Positions 23,484-36,690 of a stretch of 64,000 nucleotides of DNA are shown piece after piece. The first letter of the stretch is position 1; the number at the start of each line of letters is the position of its first letter. The translations under genes were made by a program, and so were the position numbers. The notes below the pieces were generated by a model. The model was given only the letters and a program-made list of their open reading frames with translations. It made no database searches and was not told the origin of the DNA. Source of the stretch: Hyalella azteca (lineage: Eukaryota; Arthropoda; Malacostraca; Amphipoda; Hyalellidae); contig NW_025946617.1 in assembly GCF_000764305.2 (NCBI RefSeq), positions 1 through 64,000 on the forward strand, in the 5' to 3' direction.

Positions 23484-24004
23484 GTCGCGCCAGCTCGCCA
23501 GAAGGCCTTCCCGAGCAAGCCACGGCTGCTAGTTGATGCGGCGAGTTCCGCGCGACCGTCGCGCCCGCTCGCCAGATGGCCTTCCAGAGCAAGCCACGGC
23601 TGCAAGTTGATGCGGCGAGTTCCGCGCGACCGTCGCGCCCGCTCGCCAGATGGCCTTCCAGAGCAAGCCACGGCTGCAAGTTGATGCGGCGAGTTCCGCG
23701 CGACCGTCGCGCCCGCTCGCCAGATGGCCTTCCAGAGCAAGCCACGGCTGCAAGTTGATGCGGCGAGTTCCGCGCGACCGTCGCGCCCGCTCGCCAGAAG
23801 GCCTTCCAGAGCAAGCCACGGCTGCAAGTTGATGCGGCGACCGTCGCGCCCGCTCGCCAGATGGCCTTCCAGAGCAAGCCACGGCAGCAAGTTGATGCGG
23901 CGAGTTCCGCGCGACCGTCGCGCCCGCTCGCCAGAAGGCCTTCCAGAGCAAGCCACGGCTGCAAGTTGATGCGGCGGCCGTCGCGCCCGCTCGCCAGATG
24001 GCCT
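23484..24004. repeat. GC-rich 74-bp satellite
   Basis: Seven units plus a partial one, with period 74 and unit start GTCGCGCCCGCTCGCCAGAT. Two units (starting near 23780 and just after 23910) are about 11 bp short because AGTTCCGCGCG is missing. GC content is roughly two thirds, against an AT-rich background. Because the unit has no stop codon in most frames and 74 is not a multiple of three, several frames on both strands stay open for 140-165 codons. These are artefacts and not genes. Confidence 0.96.
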
Positions 24005-25878
24005 TTACGACTAAGAAGACGGGGCGTCTGCAGGCGCCCTAACGATGCCTTCGGTATAGCAAAATCGCGGGAAGTCTCGCGGAATTTTTGCGGTATTGAA
24101 AATCAATTGGTGGGAAACCCACTACTTCATTTACTGCGGCTATTGACCGCTTAGATTTCAGTCTGCGGTGAAGCCAAATAAACAGAAATACCGAAACAGC
24201 TATATATTTGCTATATAATGAATTTATCACACAATGGATTCATAATATATGATTCATTTTTACCTTAGGTAGCAGTTGGCAGATGAGAGAGGTAATATTT
24301 CCCCGAAAATAAATTTTAACGAAATAAAGTTCTACATTTTGTGCATGGTGCAAACGTAAAGAAAATAATGTAGAGCTGGTACACTCAGAGTGATTAGAAA
24401 CGTGATTTTCCAATGTTAACATTTGAATTCGAACATACTTTTCTCAGGTGATAATGATCTACTAATTTAAAATAGGCTCTAACGAGTTTACGTAGTTCCT
24501 AAGATTATGTGTCCGTTTTTCGGTACTTTAAAAATACGGATAGCTAAAACTTATGTGATTAACTCATTTAACTGTCAAACGAAGAAGCCTCTAGTAATTT
24601 CTTTCACTCACCACGTCCAGTCACATCAATGAAGAAGCCATCGTAACGCTGCACCATTTACGAAATGGTGTAGCATTACGCTCGTCGCACTGAATATCTG
24701 ATTTGTAAATTTCCGTTTCATCTCGTTTTGCACGTTGTAACAATTTGATTGAATGTCTATAATATACTTCTGAATATATTTACTCGACTAATTCTTCATC
24801 GACATTAGTGTCTAGACGCGAATTGATCCCTTTCCTGCTTATTAGTGTGGCGTTTATTAATTACATGTTGAATTATTCTAACTTTTTGTGATCTCAGTTA
24901 TAAACATTTTATGATTATTACACAATGAATGGTTGATAGATGCCTGATGGATGATGAACTGCAATTAATTTTCCTCATTCGATTCTTCGTTTTCTTCTAT
25001 TATCCGAAACGATGTCAATATATGACTTCAACGAAAATGATCTTAAAAGTGAGGACAGTTTTTCACCCCAAAAAGTAATCATTACCTCATCTATAGGCGC
25101 ATTTTTGGTGCTTCTAGAAACACGGTCCTTTACACAGTGGCACCTTCAAAGCTGCAAGTGTGGCATCTAGAGAATCAATCCGATACAATAAGTAACATCC
25201 GTAAGGAGCAATTCTCATTGCTTTGCCAGGCCATTATTTTGTGGAGGCTCTTATATAGCTCTGGTCAATCTACTCAACAATCTTGGTCCGCTTTACGCAA
25301 GAGAAAAACAGCGCCTCGCAATGAAGAGGAATAAGAACGTTGGCCATCCCGCAGATCCTTAGATAAATGTTGGTCATTTGGGCACAGACTATTCGAGATG
25401 GCCTCCGCTGTCCAAGTCGAGTAGTTCACTTGATTTAGAAGCGTCTACCCTCATCCTGATGTGCGACTTGCCCGTTGCCAAGTCAACGCAAATTACCTCG
25501 ACGTAAACTGGTTTAAATTCTTTGCAAAATTTTTAGCAAATCAGTTAAAGCACGGCTAAATCGTTGCAAAATATAAGATTTTCAACAAGTTATAGCGTCT
25601 TTAAGTTTCTACTAATAAAATCAGAGGTGATATCTTGTGAACGAGTATCTTTCTTTCACTTTTAAGTGCTCGCTCTATGATTTTTCCCACAGCTAGTTTC
25701 AACATTCTTAGTTAGAATGCGAGGTTCAAACAGGACGAATCCAACGGGACGACTCACGAAAATAACTTATAAGTACAAACCAATGAACATGAATATTGTT
25801 TCACTCCTTTGCTGGCTTCCTTTTCACAGTTGGTGTCAGCGTCAGGTGATTAAACATCAACCGACATTTTTCGTGCTT
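24005..25878. other. Non-coding stretch
   Basis: No gene recognised. It starts with about 100 bp of moderately GC-rich sequence after the satellite that does not resemble the missing part of the Tc1 transposase. It includes the hairpin at 24643-24679. Confidence 0.5.
24643..24679. other. Tight 17-bp inverted repeat (hairpin)
   Basis: The arms GTAACGCTGCACCATTT and AAATGGTGTAGCATTAC pair over 17 positions with two G-T-type mismatches and a 3-base loop (ACG). Pairing does not extend outward, so it is shorter than a typical microRNA precursor. Confidence 0.8.
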
Positions 25879-25970
25879 GACATTTATGACATTTATGTGG
25901 GCATTTATGACACTTATTGTGGGTATTTATGACACTTGAATGTGGGCATTTATGACACTTATTTAATGGG
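25879..25970. repeat. Short tandem repeat (GGGCATTTATGACACTTA)
   Basis: About four irregular copies of a 22-26 bp unit built on TTTATGACACTTATGTGGGC. Confidence 0.9.
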
Positions 25971-28900
25971 GGACGCATACTGTATGTGATATTCACACTA
26001 GGAACATATAAATTTTGTTGAAAATTACGGATTTACGGCCGTACTAAGGGATGAGAAAGAAATCGTCCACATCGAAATTTTAATTTGGATATTAAAAATC
26101 ATAACAGGGTAAAATTTTGTTTCATTCTTTTAGCACTTAATTTTGATGGCAATTACAAGATGAACTGTGCGTATAATGGATGAACTTTCACACGTGATAA
26201 ATTTCAATTTTTCGCTACATCATAATAATAACCATGAACCGAGCTGCTTTGCCATTGTAAAATTTGGCCTAATGCTTACCCAATCACCATTCGTACGCCG
26301 AGCATCACACGTACACCTCTTCACGTGAAGCGCTTCAATAAAAACCTTAAAAAATCGTGGCGTTTTAACTCCAACGCATGGTAAACTTTTACCCTGGCCA
26401 GACATCTCGTATTGGTCGCGTACATCATCACCGGAGTTTACTTAGGAGTATAAGGTTGTGTCCCTTAAAATATCTCTTTGTGTCCAAGTCGTTGATGCTT
26501 CATCTCGCCACGATCAGAGTACGTGCGTCGAATTTAGAGCCATAGCAAGTCAATTCAGGCCTAATGAAAACTGACTACCGCTCATCGCAGACTTCCAGGA
26601 ACTGTTAGTGGAAAGATTTCAACACTTCCACCCAGAGGAGGATGGATGGATCATTGAACCTTTGGATAATGAACGACACAAATGTCGCAAAAGATCGGAG
26701 ACTCCACAAAGGCCGCGCATTTTTTGCGCGACACATGTATTGTTCAGATCAAAAATGCTGTTGAACCTTTGGAGATAATTTGTTTGGACGTCATTAACTG
26801 CTCCGTCATCCGCTGAATTTATTAAAATGAAATCGTTAGAAAGGGAGACTATATAGTTGCGCGGTTATATAGTTACGGGAGAGTACCACATATATTCATG
26901 AACGTTGAATCAAGATTAAATCAGCAAAATCAATAATTTTTTTTAGATATTAGCTTAACTATTCAAAGATTTGGTTTCGATATTTAAACACAATTTAAAT
27001 ATTATAAAAAAATTGCAATCTTTTCATTTTACAAACACTTGACAATAAATGAAAAACAAGCAAGGTCTTAACCGAAAAAAGCCTGTTTGAAATTTCATAT
27101 GAATTCTTGAGACGTGAGATGCAGCATTCAAATGCGCGCCACGTTTTGGCAGCGTTACAAAAACCTAATAAAACAAATCTATATTTTTGTCCCCCCACTT
27201 TTTGGCGACTGTGAGGAAAGAAGCAAAAGTCGCCAGTCCCCATGCCTCCAGTGGATGTTCCCGAGCCATAGAATGAATTTTAAATGGAATATCAGATGCT
27301 TGATAAAAATACCTGCTTCGAGAGGACTCGAAAACGGCGACTTTTGAACACAATGAGGTTGGCCACAACGTAGAAAAGCTCGGCTCCGGAGACCGCCACT
27401 CCTGCGATGTAACGTGAAGAAAAGATTTGCTGGCCCAGTCTCCAGAACTGTTAGGATGTCGGCCCAATGTTGTCCAGCACAGATCCCGAAAAAAGTTCCA
27501 TTTCTGTACGACTTTACCTCCATTACTGCCACATCACGCGGTAGTTTCGTCACCTTAATTAACAGCCCAAGTGCAATAAATTATACATATACTCGCCTTC
27601 AATGCACTGCAGTTTTATCCTAACAGGAACAGGGGCCGTCGTGTCGGAGGGACACAATAAATCAGGGACACAACTCTTGGAAGTAGATTTCAGTGTGCAT
27701 GACTATATTTGGTTGAACCTGTGAATCCATTCGATTACTTGACATGAGAAAAGATCTCAGCAAAATGCTGTTGGTCAGAAATGTTACCAGCGGAAGAGAA
27801 TAGGAAAACAGAGCTGGAAGGATCAGATACACAACAGCATCGGAAGCTGGTTTCTTCAAAAACAACAATAAAAAGAAGCAAGAAACGATCCTGTACTGAA
27901 GAAATGAATAGAAGATGCACTTCATCAAATCTTTTTCTGAAGAGAAACATTTTGTATCGCGTCGTGACTCAGAACTGTTTGCGCCACAGTTGTAAATTAA
28001 TTGAACAAACGACTCAAAACAAAATTTGAGAAAATCTATTCAATATCATAAGGAATTACCTGTGTATGCAGTCAGTTCCAGCAAAATTATTGAAAATTTA
28101 ATCTTAATATAAATAAATTAGAATATTGAAAGCTACAAAATACAAAATTTGTCATATTTCCTCCTTTTTAAACGCAAGTAATGCGTGAATTAAACATCTT
28201 GATGGCAGTGTAGATTGTGTATAAATATGAGTTGCCGATTAATTTTGTTCCAAGATATTACATTTTGTCCAATCTATCCAAGTTAATGTTTCCAACAATA
28301 ATTTATAATCAAAATCATAGAACGCTTCATTGGAGTTTACGCTCTAAAACTCGCTATAACATGCGAAAAGCAGGAAAAAATTCCTCTAAGTTCACGAAAA
28401 AAACTTCAGTTCAAGAGTTTTCATGAGTTGCAGAGTTGCATGAGTTTTCGCCTTATGACAGAGAACATAAAATTTTTAAATATTTCGCTTGGTAGGGTTT
28501 AATTACTGCTCCATTCGTAAATTCAATAAAAATTTTATGACGAAGAAAACGCCAAAAAAATATTTATATTTCTAATCAGAATCGATAACAGCTTTGTCGC
28601 AGCTTGAAGATCCGATAAAGCAATTTTGCATGAATCAGTATGTCAATATTTTCACGGTTGAAGATTAAAATTTGAATTTAAATAAAAAGTGATTTAGTAT
28701 AAGAAAACCAATCTGTTGGTAATTTCAAGCAAAAATGAATGAAATTGATAGTCTAAATAAGTTTTCCATAACAAAAAGATTTTTTGAAAATTACTGAAAC
28801 TGGAAGCATTTCAGGTGGAAGCGAAAATTTGAAAATAAAAAGATTAGAAAGATAATTGCAAAATATCTACGTAAGTTAGATTTCCAGTACGTAGATTTCC

Positions 28901-29114
28901 TGCAATTAGATTTCCAGTACGAAAACTCTATCCACGGAAATCCACCGGTCTGCTTTACACGGAATGTTACGGCATACCAGTTTAACTGTTGTGTACTAAG
29001 CTCACAACTGTACTCGTAACTCAAAGAGGAGCGCGGTCAGCGCGCCAAGATATTTCTTAGTACACGAGACTCATAAGCAAAATCAAATTCAAAATATGAT
29101 TTGCAATCTGTTTT
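25971..29114. other. Non-coding stretch
   Basis: No gene recognised. Several frames overlap on both strands at 27114-27623, the longest being minus 27179-27553 (124 codons), with no identifiable motif. 28868-28925 contains nearly three copies of TTAGATTTCCAGTACG. Confidence 0.5.
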
Positions 29115-29235
29115 TATTAGATATTATCATAGTATATTATAAACATTATCATGGTATACTATAGATATTATTTAAGAAATATTATCATAATATTGTCATA
29201 ATATAAATCATATCAAATATCATAATATTATTTAG
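29115..29235. repeat. AT-rich simple repeat (ATTATCATA-like)
   Basis: Irregular tandem of TATTATCAT, TATCATAATATTA and similar words. Low complexity. Confidence 0.8.
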
Positions 29236-32200
29236 AAGGAACAAGCAGCTACCTTCTTCGGTTGATATATTTTGTAACTTTTTTTAGGCGCTCATGAAAA
29301 TTTTTTCGTTTGTAATTTTCATTTTTTAGAAGCGAATCTAGCAAAGAGGCGTGTAGTTATTGAGAAAATGCAAATAAAGAATATTTATAATACAGTTGTT
29401 TCAGTTAGGCATTATTATGATGGAATAAAGAGTTCACATTTAATGACTGATTATTTTCATGATCAATCAAATATAGCAATAAAGATAAAGCGTGTAAATA
29501 TTCGATCATTTTCTAATCGAAATTTTCCTGTGTCGAAAAAGAACAGAACTCTTAATTTATTTGGTCAAATTCAACCACCAAGAAGTGGCTTTTCACTATA
29601 GGAAATACAGACGCATTAACTCATCTTTCTTCAGGGAGTTACGGTTCAGAAGCCATGACAGTATGGCTTGGTATCGAGTAACATACCATTAGGGCAAGCG
29701 CTCCAAAGTCTGTATCGAGTTACAGTTTCGCTCAAGATACTTTGCTCCCGACGACATCTCGCCTTCGACCAAACTTTACTCCGCACTACTCGACCCAGCG
29801 ACCACATACAGCAGTATCACACGGCCGATATTGCGTAAAAATAACCTTATATTGTTACGTTATTGTAATCGGATATAATACAAGGAGATACAATGAGATA
29901 AATAGAGAAATAGGCAGTGTGATGCAATTGAAGTGAGACAAGAAGCATAATAATTCGTGACATTAAAGATGACATTATAGAGACATTGTTTTGGAGTGAA
30001 GTAAAACAAATGAAAATAATGTTTGATGACTCAAATAATAAAGGAATTATGAACGTTGAACGACAAAAAATGGTTAAAAACCAAATCTATCATTATCGAA
30101 TAAATAAATAAATAAATTATTTCAGAGTGATTTTCACGTTATAAGCAAGATTTGCACAAAATCCTGCGTAAATGAAGCATTTGATTCGTATGATTGCTCT
30201 TTAATGAAAAGCTGTGCAAATAACATGTCACTAATATTCAATGCAGTTAACGAAAAACAGTCTGATATCGGTATCAGAAATAATTTAATAAGGCCATAAT
30301 AAATGCCGGTTGATAATAATCACATTTAATTGTCGATAATCGTGAGTTATAGACTTCCATACCAACACTGCGATTGAAATTCTGCGCAATGAAAACGATT
30401 TATTGTGGACATTCAGAATATTCGCAGCTCCATATATTATGAAATATACTCGTATTTGAAAACCTTCATTAAAAAAAATATTAAATTTAACTTCTAGTCC
30501 TAGAACACAAGGTATATTCTGCAATTAATACCTTCTTGTGTTTTTGAGCAAATTATTCTGAACATAAATTGTAACTCTACCTCTCTTTAAGAAAAATATA
30601 ATAGTCGCTAAACCACAACACTGCTCTTTTTTCGGATAAATATGAGAGTAAAAAAATATCATATAAAATAAGGAATGTACTTACAAATGTACCTGCAATA
30701 CAAGTACCGTACTTCATTATTAATGGTACAAAATTATTAACAAACAATAATTTCGCTTAAAAAACCTTTGCCATAGAGAATTTTGAACTGAAAGCTTGAC
30801 AGGACACAGCTTGTACACAACACAAGCGGCTTTGAAGTGCAAGACCTGAAACTCAGTAACGAGCTCGCCACGATTGTCACGTAGTAGGCTGCATGGGCGA
30901 CATCTAAGCCAGGGAGCTACACGAGCCATTGTGCATCTTGCCGTGGAGACATTAAAGCCTAGCACATCGTAACGGAGGAGTTACGAACTACAACTGCAAT
31001 ATCTTTTGCAAATTGCGGTCGCTGCAAGATGTTTCTCCGAATATTCATTCAAATTTGCTCAAATGAATAATGAATGTCGCGGCAAGTAGATAGGGTTTAT
31101 ATATATGTTGGGGTTTTAAAGTGAAATCATTACGTAATCATTAATTATTGAACATTTCAAACATAACTTATATTATTACAAATATTTTACTGAAATAAGT
31201 CGGCAAGTCGAGTTGTTTCACTAAAAAAAAGTTTTCTATGTTTCTCTTGCAAAACATTGCAAAAGAACGGAGATGTATTACGGATAATAATTCAGTCAAG
31301 TTGAACGCTCCAAATTCTAGAGAAAATTTTAAAAATTTGCATGGATATTGATGTAGGAATGAAGCGGAACCGCAATCGGATGTGAAGGGACTAAATTAAT
31401 GGAAGGGAAGTACTGAAATTAATCTAGGGCAGCGTAGAAATAATTATAAGTGTTGGAGGTGCTTATTGTGTGCATTATACAGAAGATTGATTATTAAGAG
31501 GAAAATTATAATGGAATATGACAAATTACCCCCAAAATAGTAAGAAAATAATTACATATCTAGGGGAATGTAAAAATGATGTTATGGGTTAGTATTAGGT
31601 AAAATGGGGTTATAGAATCGACATTTAAGGGTATGTGCTAACTCTTGGTAAAAACCAGGAACAATAACAAACTTATATTAGCGAGGACACAAGTATATGA
31701 TGAAGGCAAGCCATGCAGGCAATCAAACGGAGGAAGGCTGGAGCAATGAGGCAGTGCGATGCAGTGCAGGCAACCTCATGCGCTCCAACATTACGGCCGG
31801 TGCTTCATCGCGAGAGTAACGTGCATTATGGCTGAATTACCAGACATTAATTAGAAACAGGAGCGAGCGAGCATACAGCGCTCTGCACCCGGTCGCCCCC
31901 GACGCTACCCACCCTCGAAATGTCGCCAAGTATTTGACGACTTTCTAGGACCGGTCGTGACTTTCATCCTGATTTAATTAAACTTGGCTGGTTTTAACGT
32001 AAATAATAACTTTACAATGAATTTTTTAGACTGTAACACATTGACATTGTCAGCATCGCTATAGGAATTATTCAACATTTCGTTCATACTTGCTTAAAAC
32101 TCTGTTGAGTGGCAATGTCATCGGTCAATATATTTTAATATGGAATATTTTACTTGCTGCACACAAGTCATTAATAGCGCCGTAAACCATAATTAAGAGT

Positions 32201-35200
32201 AGTTATCATAAAATAATTTTTTTATTATGTAGGATGCTATAAATAAATTATAAATTAAACAGACATTCGCGCAAATGCATTTTCCTTATTTGAACAATTT
32301 TTATATCCCATGTTACGAAAATACTGTGCTCATTGTGATTAAATGAGGCTCTCAATCAATTAAAACAAACACACCATCCTATATGGATAAACACATCTCA
32401 TTTCTACGCAATTCTTTGCAAGGAATCGCTTCTGAAAGAAAGATAGGCTGAACAAATTCTCATCTCAGCGAAGAAATTGAAGTTGATGTGGCAGTCGCGT
32501 TCAATTCATCAAGTTGTCGTCTTTGATGAAAGCTCGAAGTGTGGAGGAGCCTCATGAAGTGTACACGCAGACATTCTGCGTTGCGGATATTGCCGTTTTT
32601 CCGTGGAACTTGACAAAAGTGACGCACATTCCGCCTTTATTGTCACAGAGTTTCGCTGCTCGGGAGATCCCAATGAAGAATTTAGCTAGCAAACAAGAGG
32701 CGTGGAACAAAAGAAAAAAATTAGGAGAAGGGATTTTAGATCTTGACTAAGTAGATATAATTTGAGAAAGTCATGAGGAAATATTTAAAATATTAGACAT
32801 TGTGTCAATATTACTCATTAATAAGAACGCCAATCGCGGCAGCGTTTAAAATAAATTAGGAAGAGGTCCAAGAACATACAGATTCACAGTAGCGCGTTAG
32901 CTGAACAGGAATAAAAAGTTGGTGGACCCATTCAAATTAACTATTAGCAATGACTACTTACTCTATTGATAAAAAATGTTCATGTGTAGAATAGCTCGAA
33001 CATTTTTCTGAATTAATTGAACTTTGTTTCTTTTCCCAATCAAAGGTCATTTGTGCCAAAATAGTACTGATTTGGCACCTTAATGCACGTATGTATGAGA
33101 ATCATTTTTTTGATAACCGGATATGTTGCTTTTTAGATGGGACGAGCGTTTTCAAATATTATTTATGAAAATAAATGGGATGTGCAATTAAAGAACATCT
33201 AATTTTTTTGTAACACTTATCACGAACGTAAGTTCAAATCTGTTTAATAATTAACACTATTCGATAATTTAGGGAAAAATAGAATAATTTCAAGCACAGT
33301 TCAAATTAAAGGATACAAATTAACCAAATTTTTGGTAAGCATGTAGGTGCTGCAATAGATGTAGTTACGTTGTAGAAAATCTAAATTGTTATTTAATGTC
33401 GCTCGAACCTTGTGAGGTTTGTAAATTGAAGTCCCATTTTTCCGCTGCAGTATTCTGTATTTACCAGAAAAAATGTACCCTGATAATCATTATTAAAACA
33501 GATGCTACACAGTCTATTTAAAATATATATTATCCCGTTCCTATTATAATATACCAATTTTTAATAACAGACAAATTCAGAGTTTTACAAATTGAAATTC
33601 TCAATCGAATTTCACGTAATAATATGCTTTCTTAATGTGATATTCTGAAGTGTTTTAAAAGCTTCAATTCCGGCGGGATTAATTGTTCTCGATGCGTTAC
33701 CAACACCCAAATATCGTAACTGCATGGGGCGTATATATTTAAATTGCATTTTAGGCAGCATTTCGGCCACTCGAGATTTATTATTGGAGGTGATTGCTGC
33801 GGCACCAGCACTCCAAAAAGTCGTTAGTCACCAAGTAACGTTTGAAAAAGTTTATGAACAAGTATGTCCCTCCATCTATGCAATGCGGGTCCCATGAATG
33901 GTATGGGCTCGAGACCCGAAAAGCCCTGTGAGCTCGACTTGATAGGTGGCGATTTTTTATTTCACAGGAACGTGTGTAGTGTACAATTTGGCCGACACTT
34001 CAGCATGCAATTCAACACAAGAGGGCGCTATTGATGTGTGCAACAGAAATGAAAAGCCTTATGAATAAATTAATCTTATGAAACTGTCATGATTATTGCT
34101 TTTACTCAGCGGAGCGGATGGAAATTTTCATATCGAAATATCTAATTCAAATCACTACTAAAACAAAAGGCAATTACGGCAATTTGTGATCGATTCTACA
34201 CAACTGAACGAAAATTTTTGATAAATTTGAATAAGATAATAAGCGGCATATATGGTATAGACTGTTCGTAGATGATATTTGGGCGAAATTCATATGATCT
34301 CGAAATTACAGAAAGTTACGGTGAAGCAGAATTTTTTATTTAATTTGTGAAGTTATAAGTACATTTAAATTCATATTTTAATTCCAAATCAATTAGGCCA
34401 CGAAAAAATTACTGAACTTTCCTAAAACGCGCAATAGCGCACAATTGAAAATGGTAGAAATGAGTTGCTATTTTTTGGCAGGAATTCGTGAGAAAAGATC
34501 TCCAAACGATCGTTTCCAGTCGCTCAAGACATTCATGAACACCGTGTGGGGTGGTTCTACATAACAGGTTTCATTTATTCCGTAACGGGGTAACAAATTT
34601 ACGAAACAAAACCAAACTATTCATCGAGGAGAATAATTTATCCATTATAATATTCATGAGGTCGTCTCAGGTTTCTTTGTCGCAAAGTTGCTCATCACGA
34701 AATGCATTCTGAAGTGCACCACCCCCACAAAAATTTTCCAAAAAGTATCCATTCTCCATTTCCGTAACTAAATTGAATGGATCCAAAGAACCATTATCGA
34801 TTTTCCTTCTATGAAGGAAATAGAATATTGACCAAAATCTTCGGGGCGTTTATCGGACGTCTTCAAACTCACTTCTGATGCAAAATGGTGGAAAAATTTA
34901 CATATTTTAATGAACTAACGCCATACAATTACGCCTGCAAGCCCCTGGCTGTTTGTTCTGTGTTTGGTTTTAACGTGACATTTAGTGATGGAGCTCGCGG
35001 CTGAAGACACGGAAAGCGTCCAATATTCCTTGTTAGTAAAGTTCTGAGGGCTCTGGCCAGGAGGGTCGCACTCAATAACCGGTTTGTCTTCCGCTGATCA
35101 TGCGAATCCAACCAGTTTTGCTTCGTCGATAAACACCGTTACGAAGGAAATTGAACGGGTAGAATTTAGGGTTGAACATATTCAAGGCTTCAAGCTACTG

Positions 35201-36639
35201 CTCAAAATTAGCGATTAAAATTCATAAACACTTTCCCGTAGATATTTTGAAAACCGGTGAGCTAAAGATTAATCTCATGAGAAATTTAGTGAATCCTCAG
35301 GTGCACTTCAATATAAAAAACTTCATAGTTGAAGTATCAACATGAAAAGCAAATAAATATATCTAGTATTTTTTCATAGATTTCACGGAGAAGCTATATC
35401 TCAAACTGACTAGTTCAATATCGGTCAAAACTGAAACGAGAAAATTTTCATACAATTCAGCATTTTCAAAGGAAAGAGATGATCTTCATACTGGCGTGTA
35501 AATTGAAATTACGAGTTCTATAGAAATATTTGATATTTTTTCAGTTTCCAATATTGAATCTGCAATTGGAGACAAATTGATTCAACTGTCGTTTCACGTC
35601 GCCGTCATGAATATAATATTAATACATAGGCCAAAAATAATTTTTCAGTTCACTATAGCTTGTGTCAGTTAACTGATTCAAAACAAATAACATATTCTGC
35701 TGACTTAGTAAGGAATAAAAATATGTTATAACTGATATAATGCCATGTGTTCCAGAACTGTAGAACAAATTTCGCCTGTTTTTGCAAAGGGTAAAATTCA
35801 TGAATTTTGATGCGACTGACACGAAAAATTAAAGAATTTTAATAAAGTTGCCCTATGATATGTTACAAGTCGTCAATTTCATAACCTATCTAAATGTAAA
35901 TACCTTCTGCAAACTCTAATCTATATTCATTAGAGGTCTGCTAGAACCAAGACGGCAGTCTCAGCTTGCTAAATATATGCATCCCTCTAGCTACATTCAC
36001 TCAACAGTTCTACATCTGAGTTAAATTTAAAGTAAATTTAAAATGTATTAGAATTATCAAGATTCCACATAAGATGTCGTGGTGTATTTTATGGGCAAGA
36101 TTCACCTTTTAAACATCTTTGCTGTCAGTTCAAGTTACATTCGAAGAATCGTTTTAAAATTTTACGATCCTGTAATGATAATTTCAAGATATCAATTTTA
36201 TATTCTATATATTAATGCTGAAAATTCACTTACATGATTTTGGACACATCTGCTTTTGGACACATCAGCATCATTAAGTAATAAGTTAGTAACATTATAA
36301 CCTACTATCCACTTTTATATCAAGGCCACGACGTCCGGGATTAAAGATGGGTGTGGGTATGAAGAAGTCGATCGGCCATGTCGCCCAAATTATGGCCGAT
36401 GTTCAATTACGTGTTAATTATATTACCAATGTACCTACCTTGATCACCGGCGAAAAGGTGCTACTGGAAACTGTTTATGAGTGAGAGGGCACCTACTAGG
36501 AACGTCCACTGATCTACGTTCGTAATATCATGAATAATCAAACACAAATATTAAAATGTACATTTTAAATTTTATTTTATAATAAAAACATGACTTTTAG
36601 CGCTTAACTGAACGTTTATTTTCAAAGTTTAGCGCTTAC
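29236..36639. other. Long AT-rich stretch with no recognised gene
   Basis: No convincing coding region in about 7.4 kb. 31680-31930 is a GC-richer island with no open frame of note. Frames at 29368-29601 (+), 30720-30965 (-) and 32514-32750 (+) are unassignable. 29950-29985 weakly resembles 48095-48130 (shared TAATTCGTGACAT, then a GATGAC word). Confidence 0.5.
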
Positions 36640-36690
36640 CGTACGTATTACCGTAATTTTTACGTATTAAACCGTAATTTTACGTATTAA
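36640..36690. repeat. Short direct repeat (CCGTAATTTTTACGTATTA)
   Basis: Two and a half copies of a unit of about 20 bp containing ACCGTAATTTTTACGTATTA, itself near-palindromic (TACGTA). Confidence 0.85.

Noticed and set aside
23467..23969. Long open frames (up to 165 codons) on both strands
   Set aside because: They are produced by a stop-free 74-bp satellite unit and change frame each copy.
27165..27553. Gene of about 100-124 codons on the minus strand
   Set aside because: Two overlapping minus frames and one plus frame compete, and none shows a recognisable domain.
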